DNA of 64,000 nucleotides, from contig CAUEEP010000936.1 in NCBI GenBank assembly GCA_958450365.1, positions 1 through 64,000 on the forward strand. The letters run 5' to 3'. The position numbers and the translations under genes are program-made. The notes below the pieces were generated by a model, which did not search any database, was not told where the DNA came from, and worked only from the letters and a program-made list of their open reading frames with translations. Positions 44,361-56,671 of this stretch are shown piece after piece. This DNA comes from Mesorhabditis belari (taxonomy: Eukaryota; Nematoda; Chromadorea; Rhabditida; Rhabditidae). Every line of letters begins with the position of its first letter. Position 1 is the first letter of the stretch.

Positions 44361-45018
44361 TTAGGTTGGCCAAGTCTTTAGATCTTTAAGAAGTCTTTAA
44401 AAAGTTAAATTTAAAAACTTCATTTAAAAAGCTATTTAAAAATAATCAATCGATTGACCTACGGTTTCCTCCATGAAAAACGCCTACTATTTTTCTATTT
44501 AAGAATAAGCAATTCACCTACGGTTTCCTCCATTTAAAAAACCTACTATTTCTCTATAAAAGATCATTGAAATCTTAAGAAATGCTTTGTTTTTGGCTTT
44601 TTGTTCGGAGTTCAAACTCAGACAGTCAAAAAGAGCAACGACATGATCATGCAATTAGACACCTTGGCCCAAACAAACCTATTCTGATGCCAATAGAAAA
44701 AAAGAAAGAGCATAAAAAGTTAGGCATATAGACAAATTTTCAAAAAAATCTGTTTAACCAATTCCTTTGTACTAACCAATTCAACCAATTTTATCGAATT
44801 TTTTATCAAAATTAACTTTTGCGTCCGGATTTTCTTGGAAACGGGTCCAGATTGTGTAAAAAGATAAAAAAGTGTATAATTAATATCTATCCAGAGCAAA
44901 TCGTAGACCAATTGATGAAGTTTTCTTTTGTAAACATTTTCTAACTTTTAAAACATTGAAACATAAAAATTTCCAGACAGATTTGTAAAAAAATGTCCAA
45001 AGACTTCGGGCAAGCTAA
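44361..45018. mobile_element. MITE family TTAGGTTG...AAGTCTTT, copy 4
   Basis: Ends TTAGGTTGGCCAAGTCTTTA and CAAAGACTTCGGGCAAGCTAA are inverted matches. AAAAGTTAGGCATATAGACA AATTTTC is shared with copy 2. An internal duplication (ACCTACGGTTTCCTCCAT) occurs twice near 44460-44540. Confidence 0.65.
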
Positions 45019-45548
45019 TAAAACGTGTAAACTTTCGAAAACTTTCGTAATCTTGGATCTAGTTTTATCCAATTAATCTACTTTTCGTCTAAGCCAGCCT
45101 GGATTTACGAAAGATGCTGAAAAATATAAAAGTAGACAGACTAGAGGCAGGATTACAGTAGTTTTCAAAAGTAGAAACGCTTTAGAAAATGCAGAGGAAA
45201 ACAGAGCATTAGGCTTCCTCTCAAATTTGAATTATTGTCTTTAAAAACTTTGAAAGCAAGAAAAATCAACAATTTCTTAAAATATACGTATCATTTACTT
45301 GATCCTTTAGTCGATTCGTAAAATTTTGCAAGAAAATGACGAAATCTTTGCGGAGAAATCAAGTTGTAATAGGTGGGATCAAATTTTGAAAACAAATGGA
45401 CTTAAGAACATTTGTTGATTTGCTGTTTAATTTGCTGTTCAATAGTTGTTTTGAAATGATTTGATGCACGATTTAATTGAAGAAAACAGGCTTATTGTTA
45501 GTTTTTATTAGATTATCGGTTCCTGTATTTATTAGATTATTAGTTCCA

Positions 45549-46140
45549 ATAAAGGGTGACACAAAAGTTCGGAGCCACCTCGTTTTTAGACTTCTAGGCA
45601 CCTCCAACAGAAATTTTTTTGAAAAACGGTTTAGAAATTTGAAATCTAGATGAAATTTTGGTCTAGAAAACATTTTTCCACAAAAACAAAACCTTCTCAT
45701 CGAATATATAGACCTATTTTCTTGAAATAACAGTTAAAACTTGAAATTCGATAACGACTCGCCAACTTTTTAAAGCTATAGGTTTTGCCTTTCAGCTTCA
45801 ATCAACCTGAAATTTTGCTATTTGTTTAGAGAGAGTTTAAAAAATTGAATAGCTTTTCACTGACTATGTTTAATTAGAAATTTCGGAGAATTCAAATGAT
45901 TTTTGAGAGAAATTCAAGCGACCAGGCATTTGGGTTGATTCTGGCGATATATTGTCAATTAGAAGATCTGATCTTTGCCTAAAATTGCCTTAAATCTTTG
46001 CAAAAGCCTTAAATTTAACATAAACTTGCTATAATTATCAACTTTTATAAGAAAATTCAGTGTTGGATAGTTTTTTGTTGTCTTAAAAGCTAAATTTGAT
46101 CGAAAAACAAGGTGACTTTGAACTTTTGTGTCATCCTGTA
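45549..46140. mobile_element. Inverted-repeat element, TIR AGGRTGACACAAAAGTTC
   Basis: Left AAAGGGTGACACAAAAGTTC and right GAACTTTTGTGTCATCCTGTA pair. A solo relative of the left end lies at 3080-3105 (ACAGGGTGATTCAAAAGTTC). No coding capacity in 590 bases. Confidence 0.65.
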
Positions 46141-47488
46141 TTTGTCAATCAAATACTGGCATTTCAAAAAAGATATTGGAGAAAATGGATTAGAAATGGA
46201 TAAGAAATTAAACATAGACTGATGGGGAGAACAAGTTGATAGACCTGAATTTGTTGGATTAATTTTAAAAGTCACTTTTATTAAGTCAGTTTTACTAATA
46301 TTGCCTTGGCTTCTTGTAAAAGCTCTCTTTGATCTTTCTTTTCCGATTGATTCCCACTTTTTCTTTCCACAATTTGAGTATACATAAAATTAAATCAATT
46401 CTATTAAAATTCTTTGCTTTATTCTCTTTGTTGTCCTTTCTTGTCCTTTCATGTCCTTTCTCCTCTCCATCCTTCTCCTCTCCGTCCTTCTCCCTTCCCC
46501 CTCAATCGAACTGTCCACCTCATTTCCTTTCTCTCGATTTTTCTCTTTTCTCATTCTCTTCCGTTGTTACCTCGTTCATCTCACCAACCCGCACCTGCAT
46601 ATTGATTTGGATTGAGCTGTTTCTTGTTGGAGACGTTTTGATTTGATTTGTTTTCATATATTCTCATAAAATGTCTAACTCTTAACTTTTACAATAGAAA
46701 AGTCTGCTGGGAATTCAAATCTCGAAATCTTTAAACCTTTGAAAATCCAGATTATTTGTTATTTTGAAATTGGGTAATACAGGGTGTCTCAAAATAAAAT
46801 AAAATGTTATAGAATTGCCCTTCCCTAGTATTATTTTTCTATCGTTTTCTTTGCAAATCCTTGTTTTCCTATTACAGTCAACATTCAAATAATAATCTTC
46901 ATACGACACGTAATCGTCAAAAGTTGTTTACGAGATCTTCCCACAAAAGAGAGCCTCCATTTGGGAGATTTGCGAGATATCGATCTTTTTCTTTTTCTTT
47001 TTTCCAATTTTATGTCGTTCTCCTATTTTAGAGAAACTGACTGTATGTAGAAAAAGGTTTGTATGTCACGCGCAAAAAAGAGGAAAGACTGAGAGAAAGA
47101 AATGGCTGTGTCGGTTCTGTTAGTCTCTTTTTCTCACTCAAACAAATCTTTGTCCATTCAGATTTCTTCGGAGAAATAGATTCTACTTTTTGCCTGTTAA
47201 GCTGATAGTTTAAAGTTTAATTCTTAAATTTTTTCGATCTCAGAGTTTTCATTTGATCACTTTTGTCCATTTTTCTCTGAAGAAATAGGTTTTATACGTT
47301 TATTTATTGAAAACCTATGAGAATCTAAGATCTTTATAGCTCAGCAAGCTTTTAAACTTTTCTGCTATTTCTGATTAAAATTGACAGTTTATCTAATCGG
47401 CTTAAAGCTAAAAAAACCGACAATTTGCGAGATTTATCCTGCAATTTGCCATTTACAAATTTAACGTAAATAAAGCTTAAAATAAAAC

Positions 47489-47896
47489 GGCTCCTGCGTA
47501 GTTTCCTGGTATTTTGAACAGGTCGTCACGCTTTGAAGGCCTATAACTTTGTACAGAGGTAATATTTTAGTTAACTTTTTATATCTTTATACAGAAGACA
47601 TTCCAGGCTTTCAAATGATACCAAATAGAGCTTGATTGGATTTTTCATTCTCATGCAAACAAGGCGACACGACACCCGAGTTAGCTAGGCCTCATTTGCT
47701 CAGAGTTGACTCTGATTTTCTTGGACTTGATTATCCAATCAAGCTCTATTTGGTATCATTTGAAAGCCTGAAATGTCCTCTGTATAATGATATAAAAAGT
47801 TAACTAAAATATTACCTCTGTACAAAGTTATAGGCCTTCAAAGCGTGACGAGTTGTCTAAAATATTCCATAATACCCGGAAACTACGCAAGAGCCA
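47489..47896. mobile_element. Long inverted-repeat element, TIR GGCTCCTGCGTAGTTTCC
   Basis: Arms of about 170 bases (GTCACGCTTTGAAGGCCTAT, AACTTTGTACAGAGGTAATA, AATGATACCAAATAGAGCTT) are nearly perfect inverted copies around a ~65-base loop. Confidence 0.85.
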
Positions 47897-48840
47897 ATAA
47901 AACTTACTACTATCTCTCATTAAATTAATTTTCAACTCAAAATATTATAGATCTTTGATTCTTGTTTGATGAATGATAATTTCACAAAATGTAAAATTAT
48001 GGAATATTGTGATAGGAATATAACCGGGAAGTACCTTTTTTGGGCTTACTGACTTTTTACTGATCTCGCTTAATCATATCGAACAATAATTCTATTTTCT
48101 TTCCAAGTTTAAAGACTGTAAGATGTCGTTTCTACAATTTTTCTTATCGATTGACTCATTTTTCTTGTTCATCGCATCACTCACTCGCATTCTCGTGTAA
48201 ATTGACAATCAATGAATCAGCCTTTTCTCCAAGTCCGCCCAAGTTTCAGTCTCTCAAAAATGATGATTAAATAAATATCTTTATTTCTTTTTTGTGAAAA
48301 ATTCTCCGACTTTTCAAGAAAATATTTACCTCGCCTGGTTAAATCTAAACGAAAATAGGCTCTCTGTAAAAGCAACGATTTCCCGTACCTACCAATTATC
48401 ATTCTTGCACTTTATTCTATAGGATGATAACAATAAAGACTAAAAATATTCTTCATTTTATCCAAATTTCTAAACAATTAATTGATTAAGCTTCATCCTT
48501 GTACAAATAAGTGTTTCGAAAGTTCATTAACATGTTTGCATTTAGAAACTAAAGATTATTTACAGTACTCATGATTAACTAAGATATTTAGGTATCTACA
48601 TCGTTTAATATTTACAAGCAGGTTCTAAAGACAATTTAACTGAGGCCAAGCAGAGATAGGGTTAGAGCTGGCGGCCCTATCTTGGCCGGGTTTGAGTCTA
48701 GTCTGGCTCGGCCTAGTTTACAGACCCAGGAACACTCCTGCTTGTAAGCTTTGATGATGAAACATTAGCAATACTCAAGTCTGGAGTCTTCAGAAGTCCA
48801 CAAAATTACAATTAGCGGTTGAAGTTGAAGTTGAACTAAA

Positions 48841-49092
48841 ATATCGGGTTGGGGAGTATGAAATGGCGGCGTCTTCGGACAAACTTTTGTAAAAAAATAA
48901 ACCATAACTTTTTCTTGAATTTTTTTCTTCTAACAATTGAAGTTTTGTTGATTATACGCCAAAATTTTATCCCAATCTGATGCACAGTTTTTGAGAAATA
49001 GGAATGGATGTGCTGAAGGTTTGGTTTTTGGTTTAGTTTTTTTCAAAAGTTCGTCCGAAGACGCCGCCATTTCATACTCCCCAACCCAATAT
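48841..49092. mobile_element. MITE with mariner-like TIR TTGGGTTGGGGAGTATG
   Basis: Inverted ends TATCGGGTTGGGGAGTATGA / TCATACTCCCCAACCCAATA with inner AATGGCGGCGTCTTCGGAC are TA-flanked. The first nine bases match the mariner at 59693 (TTGGGTTGG). Confidence 0.8.
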
Positions 49093-50407
49093 AATTTCAA
49101 TAGTTGCTCTAAAATTAGCAAATCGTACACCCAATTACTTGATCCGTATTCACGGTGATCCAATTTCATGCATCGATCATAATATAGAAGGGACAAAGGG
49201 GGATCGTTTCACCCTTTCACCCCTCTCTCTTCCCTTTTCCAGCTTGACCACCCCAATAATATTTGTTTTCCCCTACGTTGACCGGTCTTTTCCCAGCCAT
49301 ATTTATAGTTCTGGAGCTGTATCCGAAAAGGGCTTTGAATTATTTACCGCTTTTGTGAGGCTAAGAATCGCTTGAAACTGGTACTGCTTGTAGATTTGGA
49401 ATCAAATCTGTAAACTAAAATATTTTTACGTTTAGATAAGTAGTTCCAAGCTTTATTTAGTTGTTTTATTTTATAATAATGCTTTTTCTATAGCCTAATT
49501 GCTTATTTACAGCTTTTTATGATCAGCTACGGCTTGTTACTTGAAAAAGCTCAATTAGAAAACTTTATATTGTTGGATTGAAAATTTGAGATTGTAAATG
49601 GTTTTGCTACTTTTATTGGGCCAATTCAATAGCCGAAAACTGATTGTTATTGAACTTTAAACTTGTGAAACTTCAACAAAACTGAAGTCTAATTTTGAAT
49701 ATTGATTTCTTGATTAATCTCTTTTCTTTGTTCCTTTTTTTTGTAGCCATTCCACTTCTCATTTGCCTCCAGCTTTTATCCAAAAAAGCCCAAAAATTGT
49801 GTAAGCTTTGCGAGACTTTCATGTAACAATATTAACTTTTTAAATCATGCAGTTTATTCTACTGATTTATGGCTTTATCACCAAAATTACTTGAAACCAA
49901 GTGAAAAACAAGTTTTTATCCTTGCCAAATCTCCCAGCATTCTAAATTATCTTTCTCTTTGATATCACGGCATTCCCGTCAAAACAACGCTTCTTATTCA
50001 CCAAAAATAGCCAACGAATCGCTTTTGAGTCAATTCGATTTTTTTTTGGTTTTTAATTTAGATACTTTATCATCATATAATGAAAAATATTTTCAGCAAT
50101 GGAGCTTGAGAGTAAAGGAAGCACTCTGGAGAAGGAAAACGAGGGAAAATCTTCGAGAGGCTCTGAATGGGTTTCTTTTGAATCTGGTAGGGAATTTTGG
50201 CTTTTATCCGTTAAATGGGTGTTGAATGATTTAACTTTGAAGGTCTTTCTCTCATCGTTTCTTTTTCTCTCACTTTAATTGCTGTTTAAATAACACAATG
50301 ATTTTAACAGAATGTAGATTTGTATTAAAAATACAGTTAAATTTAAGGGAAAAATTGATCCCAGGAATTTGGGCATAGTGACGTCAAGAAAACTGAAAAC
50401 CGATTCA

Positions 50408-50735
50408 TAAGGGAATGACCAGAAGTGGGAGTGACCGTTTGGGATGAGTCATACATCATTCGATAGATCTCATGATGAATATTGATAACCAAATTCAATT
50501 ACATTCAAATTCTATTAAATGCAAAAAAGATTATTCAAAAATTCAGGAAAAAGTTCCAGCCTCGTCAAGAAGGGTCAAAAATCTCATTTTTGCTTCTTGC
50601 CAGCCCCATTTCTCGTTGTAGAGTTACTTTAGGGACCTAATTTTTTTGGGCCTCAATATTCATCATGAGATCTATCGAATGAGGTATGAGTCATCCCAAA
50701 CGGTCACATTCACTTCTGGTCATTCCTTTGTCAGC
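50408..50735. mobile_element. Inverted-repeat element, TIR AAGGGAATGACCAGAAGTG
   Basis: Left GGAATGACCAGAAGTGGGAG..CCGTTTGGGATGAGTC and right GACTCATCCCAAACGGTCAC..CACTTCTGGTCATTCC mirror each other. ATAGATCTCATGATGA pairs with TCATCATGAGATCTAT. A solo end lies at 51107-51155. Confidence 0.8.
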
Positions 50736-50924
50736 TCGCGAACGTTGATCGTTTCAGGACCGACCTTATAGAATAGACCACACTAATCACGATGCTGTAA
50801 AAATTAGTTGTGTAAAAAATGAAAATATTAGTAAAAAAAAGTTGCCAAAAACCACAAAAGCGAGATACTTGGCCAAGAAGTTTTTGGCATCAAAAGGTTT
50901 TTTACTCGACAACCAAATATTAGC

Positions 50925-51003
50925 TGATAGTCCAGTGGATAAGAGGACGGTATACAAAGAAATCTATCGGCTTTTTGCTTTTTGCTCGGGTTCAAATCAT
51001 ATT
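50925..51003 (+). repeat. tRNA-like sequence
   Basis: A-box TAGTCCAGTGGATAAGAGG and B-box GGGTTCAAATC, with a middle stretch that does not form a normal anticodon arm. Probably tRNA-derived. Confidence 0.4.
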
Positions 51004-51493
51004 ACACATATTTTGCTCAATTGAATCGTACTTGAGAGGCTCTAATCTCTAGGAACAATTTCCAATTCATTAAAGATCAAGGAGCAATGCTAAAGTGCTA
51101 AATCACTCATCCCAAAGGGTCGCTTCCACTTCTGGCCATTCCCTTGTCAGTCGCTTACCGCTCCTTCCGCTTTACGGACTCCAAAAGAGCAGCACGCTTT
51201 ACCAGACGGTACAAATTTTCCGCTGAATAACTTCTTTTTGAAAAGCAAAAAAAAAAATACCCTAATTCAATCTGTTCTGATTCAATTCGAAGCTGATCGG
51301 ATCTGATCTGCTTCAATTAAGATTTTCGTGATCGGGAACTCAATTGGGCCAGCTCATTCCTCAAAAGTTTTCTGGAATTCCCAAAATTCAAAAGAATTCA
51401 AAAGTTTTCTCGAATTTTCAGATAGTATTCGATCCGCCAATAATCTATCCGAATAATTTTGCTTATTAAGCTAATCCAGTAACTTTTCTAGAT

Positions 51494-54400
51494 ATGAATG
51501 ACGAAGGTCCATTGGGTAGACGTCACTCACTTGTTTTGGATGATGGACCCGACCCGGAGATCGAGGCGATCGAGGAGGACAAAGACGCCCCACCACAAGC
51601 GGTCACTCCTTTACCAACTATGATAATAGCAGGTAAGAAAATTTTAGTATTTAGGGAACAGTTTTGCAGAGCATTAAGTTTGACCTTACAATGTTTAGAT
51701 CCAGCCCGTTTAAATCCGGTCTTCTCGCAGCAGGACGAGTACAAACCAAAGAAAATCATCACCACAATGCCATCGCTTGAGCAAGAGCCGGGGAGATACT
51801 TATTGAGTAAGCTTTTGTTATTAAAAGCAATACCAGATAATCGCTATCAATCAAGAATCTAATCAAGAATGTTTTTGTATGTTTCAGAGAACGGAAAACT
51901 CGTGGCTACGATCTACCCGGAGAACTCACACTGTGCATGGGTTGTCCCACCGCGGTATAACCCTTACAACATGCCGGCAATCTTGGCGGCTGGAGGAGTT
52001 GAGGTGAGAGTTGACAAGAAGTTCCTTTAGTCCAAAAGACAATTGATTAGTCCAACGTTTGGAACGGTTAGATTGATATTGATTAGATAGTTTGGAACTA
52101 ATCAAATTGATCCGCTTTACATTATTGAGACCGATAATTGAACAAAATTCTATTATTTTGATTCACTTTTAGCTACCCGCAGACGATTTCATCACCGCAA
52201 TGGAGTTGATTACAAATGATTATCGATTCAGACTGTAAGCTGTGATGTTACCCTTAACAGCTATGACTAGTCAGTTCAGGCTATGCCTACAGCCTTGAAG
52301 ATTCAAAAAGGCTAAAGACTAGAGTTTGGAAAACTAGGGTAAAGCAAAGGCTTGGTTTAACTTGGAAATTTGGCTCTGAATCAATCCTGGTCAAGTTTAA
52401 ATTAGAATCAACACATGAATGACTAAATATCTTATTCATTTAGCTATTCCACGTTATACGGTCGAGTGATCGCTATCTGGATGGTCTTTTCCTTGGCCAT
52501 TCTACTAGCTGTTCTCTTTACAAGTCCAAAGGGTGGAGGGTTGCCAGTTTTTATTTTCTGCCTCGTTTGGTGTTTCACGCTATTTGCTGGGATCATTGGA
52601 TGTGCGATTATCAGAAAACAGGTAGATTTAGTTACAGTAAGAGCTGACAAAAAACATCTAATGTAGTTGATAAATTGTGATAATCAGATGATTAGAGTCT
52701 TGCTCCTAACTAACTATTAGAATTTCAATCATCAAATCTTTTCCAGATTCGAATCGGTCTCCGACATTGTGTCCAGAGTGCTAACAAGATTTTGATGAGA
52801 TATGGTTATCTGGCTGGGATTGAGGACCGCGGGCAGATCTCTTGTCACAAAGTTGTGGTGGGTTGAAGAGTGGAACTGGTTTATCAAGCGTAAAATGGAG
52901 AAGTTATTCAGCAAGTAGAAATGAGTAGAATATCGATAGAGTATATTAGACATGAATTCAGACTCAGTCAGCCCGCCAATCCAGTCAGTCCACTGGACTG
53001 GACTGCTTTACAAGTCCAAAACGTTTTGCAGATTATCTACTGATTCAGGCTTAATCTTGGAAGTAATTTACAGATTCAACTCCTTTACCACGACACAACA
53101 GACTGTGTGAAAGATGTGGAGAGATTGATTCGAATTGAGGCGAGCGGAGGAGCGGTTGTAGGTGGAGAAGGAGGTGGAGGACCTGCACTGCATCCAACTT
53201 CTCCCGTCAACAAAACCGTCACCCCCAGAGAGGTTGGAAATTATTAAAATTAAAAACAGATAAACTGATAAATAATCGAAACAAGCTTTCCCGATCTTTA
53301 CAAAAGTTTCCAGATCGAGGAGAAAGCCCGAAATCTCATCCTGAAGTACTCACAGGGATTCATTAAGGACACTTCGATGGTAGCTTTTATTAACGAAAAG
53401 TTTTCTTTGGAAATAATATTTATAATATTTTTTTATAACATAAAGACTCATTTTACTGGCTCATCTTTAGCGAAATAAGCTGAATAACCTGAAGTTTAAG
53501 GTTTGAATTGAGCTGTGGACTTTCTAGACCACCTGATTCAACTTGGTAGTTATTCACTTGCCATTATTTCCCATTATTAAAACATTTTTTAAAAGATAGA
53601 TAATTTGAAAGTCTACCGTAATGTTTCCTTTAGATTTTGTCTGTTCTAAGTAACTTTGATTCAATTCAATTCACAGTTTGATTCCTTAGCAAATCAGGTT
53701 TTAACAACAATAGCTGAATGTTCTAATTGCTCTAGAAATTAAGTTAAAGAAATTCACCAGGGAATTTCAACTGGATAGGCTGGCCAAATGAGATAAGCCA
53801 TAGATCATCCGACGCAGATCATCCCGACGTTCTACTTTCACGCTGAATCCGAATCTGATCCCCGTTTTTGCTAAACGGCACGCTGTCAAAAGTTATAAGC
53901 GTTTTGTATGGGTTTTCAAAAAACACACCCCGAGTTCATAAGCAGATTTCTCAGGGACTTTAAAAAGCAGTGATAGCCGAGTGGCAGTGGGTTAGAATAC
54001 AAGGTTAGAATAGAATACAGTGGATTAGAATACAAGGTTAGAATAGAATACAGTGGGTTAGAATACAAGGCAAACCGTCTCTAGTTCTGGTCCATCATTC
54101 TACTTTTTTGGATTTTCAAAATTAATTGTTCTCCGCTTCAAACCTTAACTAAACATTTCTATGAGAAGCAGTTTAAAATCAACTTGTATTTGAAGCGGAT
54201 TCGGATTCAGCGTGAAATTCAGCGTCGAATGATCGATGGCTCATGTCATTTGGCCAGCCTATCCAATTGGCCTTCCCTTTTCAGTTCATTTCTCATTCAG
54301 CTAATTCCTAATATACAGAATTTCCAGTAGATTTGTTATTTGTTAAAGTTAGTGCACGAAATGGATCAGGGTAAGAAAAACTCAAATACCAAATAAAATA

Positions 54401-54655
54401 CGAATATCAGCTTGCCTGTGCTTTGCAGTAACTTTTCGAAACAAAACGATCGATCGAATTTCCAGGGCCGAATCAATTTCCCATCTCGACCCCAGCACGG
54501 TGTCAGTGATTTCTCTCCAAAACACTGCAAGAAGCAATACTGTTTATGTCAATACGTAGAAAAGGTTTGTTCATTTATTTTATTCAAATTTCAACCGCCA
54601 ATTTCAGAAGCATTTCAATCGGAAACCCCAAAAATGGTATGAGAAAATGGTTTAA
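51494..54655 (+). CDS. TMEM268-like membrane protein
   Basis: Exons 51494-51632, 51699-51806, 51888-52003, 52173-52234, 52444-52621, 52747-52857, 53074-53232, 53314-53379, 54466-54564, 54608-54655 are phase-consistent and give 361 residues; human TMEM268 is about 340. An acidic N-terminus (DDGPDPEIEAIEEDKDAPP) precedes a GGVELPADDFITAMELI segment that matches the IQVPADQY region of TMEM268. Two hydrophobic helices follow (VIAIWMVFSLAILLAVLF and PVFIFCLVWCFTLFAGII). The cytosolic part has IRIGLRHCVQSANKIL and IQLLYHDTTDCVKDVERLI, a Gly-rich insert, and a Cys-rich tail (PKHCKKQYCLCQYVEK). Function in nematodes unknown. A TTTCTAG lies three bases before the ATG. Exon 9 could start slightly earlier. 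The intron at 53380-54465 carries a tRNA-like foldback element. Confidence 0.85.
53759..54281. mobile_element. Foldback element with tRNA-like interior (relative of 10821-11781)
   Basis: Left GATAGGCTGGCCAAATGAGA TAAGCCATAGATCAT and right ATGATCGATGGCTCATGTCA TTTGGCCAGCCTATC mirror each other, as do CACGCTGAATCCGAATC blocks. The middle (53973-54090) has a tRNA-like A-box (TGATAGCCGAGTGGCAGTGG), three tandem copies of GGTTAGAATACAAG-type units and a weak T-arm (TAGTTCTGGTC). Confidence 0.75.
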
Positions 54656-55649
54656 ACAATTGAAATTTGTTTTGTTTTAAAACTTTTCCGCTCAGTGAAT
54701 GTGCCCTAATCTTAAAATAGTCTGTTATTGTGTTTTTTCGTAAACGCAAGGAATCTAGCATACTTTTAAGAAAACTTTTGCTGTAATAGATCCCTTGCGT
54801 TTGCGTTTTTTTCAAAGTTGTATATCATTAAGTCAAAAGTTCCGTGGACGAAACCGATATGGGTATTCTGTGATGTCATTTTTGAGATAATAAGCAAATA
54901 AAGATATGATTATTTATTGGAAATTTACATATGAAAAGCTATTTCTCAATAATTGTCGACATTTTTCTTCCGTCGATGCTGATCTGAAATTGGCGAGTTT
55001 TGTTGAAATGTTGATTGATAGCAAAAGGCAAGTTGTCCGTGTGGTTTGACTTTTTCTGGCTTTACTGTCAGAAATTACAGTTTACCCGCCAAAGCCTGGA
55101 TCCAAGAACTGCTAAAGAGTAAACTTCCGTTTTACAAAATTCAATGGGTCCACCAACGCATTTAGCAAGTTTGCATATAGCAATATTTTACTAAATTTTT
55201 TTTTTTGCTAAACACCTTCGAGAGTGTTAGGTCCATCAAGCTTAGGCTTAGGCTTAAGTCAACCAAGCTTTTTAGTGGACCTTGAGTTTTGCTAAACATC
55301 TCCGAGGGTGTTTAGCGGCGCCGCCAGCTCCGAAAAACACTTATAGCTCTCCTCTGAACAAAGATATCAAGAAAATCAATCACAGATTCGAACTCCAACA
55401 TACTTTGGCTACAAAACAAGCCAAAATTTAGCCAATTTTCAGCATTTAGCATTTAGCGAAGTTGCTAAATGCTAAATTGGTGAATCGATTTAGCAAAATT
55501 GGTAAACGCTAAACTGCTAAATCGGTTTAGGAAAAATGCTAGATGGTCAATGGTAAATATTTTGGTGAACCAGAATATTTTGGCCCAGAAGTCAGAGCAG
55601 AATCTGGCCTTAACATTGCCTCGATTCGACTTGCCTGGGTTACAAAGGC

Positions 55650-56116
55650 AAAACAAGAGGCTGACATTTCTGGCTTTACTACAGGGTGCGGCAGGATTAT
55701 TGGAACCGCCTTAGGGCATCAATGTTAGTTCCAACAACTATCTTGACAAACTTAAGAAAGATCTCCTTCCGTGAGCCGAAAAATCACTTTGGCAACAGGA
55801 TTTGGTGTTTTATGCAGGATGATGTTTATGCTCACAAAGCTCGACTGGTTCAGAACAGCATTTTCTCGATTTGGCCACTTTTAGTAGCCATTCTCTTAAT
55901 CTTAATCCGATAGACTTCAGTGTTTGGAATGTTCTTGAAGCAAAAATTGCTCAAAACCGCATTCCAGCATTGATTCGCTTAAGAAATATCTTCAAAGAGC
56001 ATGTGATAGAGTCGATCCTGCTTATCATTTGGCCCTGGATGGATTTCCCAAATGCCACTATGCCCATAGAGATCTTTTTAAAAGAAAATAGTTTTTCTTG
56101 TTTAATATCTCTTTAA
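55650..56116 (+). pseudogene. Tc1/mariner-superfamily (maT-like) transposase fragment
   Basis: Plus-strand frames contain CFMQDDVYAHKARLVQN (second catalytic Asp region) and, in another frame, LNLNPIDFSVWNVLEAKI, the hallmark of the third catalytic block with D in place of E. The N-terminal half is not recognisable. Multiple frameshifts show it is dead. Possible ends near 54830 and 56200 are unclear. Confidence 0.7.
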
Positions 56117-56210
56117 AAATCAATTTTTAAAGTTTTTGAGTTGATTTCTCTTTTATCGGTTTCTATCCTTAAAAAATATTGGTTTCAATAAGGTTCGTGG
56201 TTTTTTTTCA

Positions 56211-56507
56211 GCACTAACCCTTCAATTTTTACTATTTTGACTATTATTCAATGACTATTATTCAATATTATTCAATTATTCTATTATTACAATTGCGCTT
56301 CGAATGATACCAAAATTAGCTCAAAATGTAATAACCACGCAAAGTTGTTGGCTAAAAACCTAAACCCCGATGGGCGGGACTTTACCTTTTGCCTCATAAC
56401 TTTTCATGGATATTAAATTTTGAGTTAATTTTGGTATCATTGGACGCGTAATTTTATTCTGCATAATTTTATGATAGTCAAAATAGTCAAAATTGAAGGG
56501 TTGGTGC
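56211..56507. mobile_element. MITE, TIR GCACTAACCCTTCAATTTTT
   Basis: Left GCACTAACCCTTCAATTTTT ACTATTTTGACTAT is mirrored at the right as ATAGTCAAAATAGTCAAAAT TGAAGGGTTGGTGC. An inner pair is AATGATACCAAAATTA / TAATTTTGGTATCATT. Confidence 0.8.
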
Positions 56508-56671
56508 TGGAAAAAAGCACGAAAAATCTTAAATTGCCAACGGCAAAAAAAGGACCGACAGATGTTTTTGTTACAGGTCTACTGTACAGAACTGATCACC
56601 TAAAACATGGACTTACTTGGCCTACAATTAGACTTCGCCTAGTTCCTGGACTCACCAGAGGCTTTCTTTTT

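Larger units (their letters stand above)
43121..51493. other. Gene-poor, repeat-rich intergenic region
   Basis: No gene recognised in 8.4 kb. It contains inverted-repeat elements at 44361-45018, 45549-46140, 47489-47896, 48841-49092 and 50408-50735, a CT-rich tract at 46420-46510 and a tRNA-like sequence near 50925-51000. The remaining short open frames have low-complexity or repeat-derived content. Confidence 0.55.
54656..56671. other. Intergenic between TMEM268-like and S1P-lyase-like genes
   Basis: Tail-to-tail gene pair. The region holds a Tc1/mariner-type transposase fragment (55650-56116), a MITE (56211-56507) and a short hairpin with GTTTAGC and TTAGGCTTAGGCTTA near 55210-55315. Confidence 0.55.

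Noticed and set aside
46329..46646. A Ser/Pro/Phe-rich 105-codon frame with an apparent signal peptide
   Set aside because: It is translation of a CT-rich tract; no splice context or similarity.
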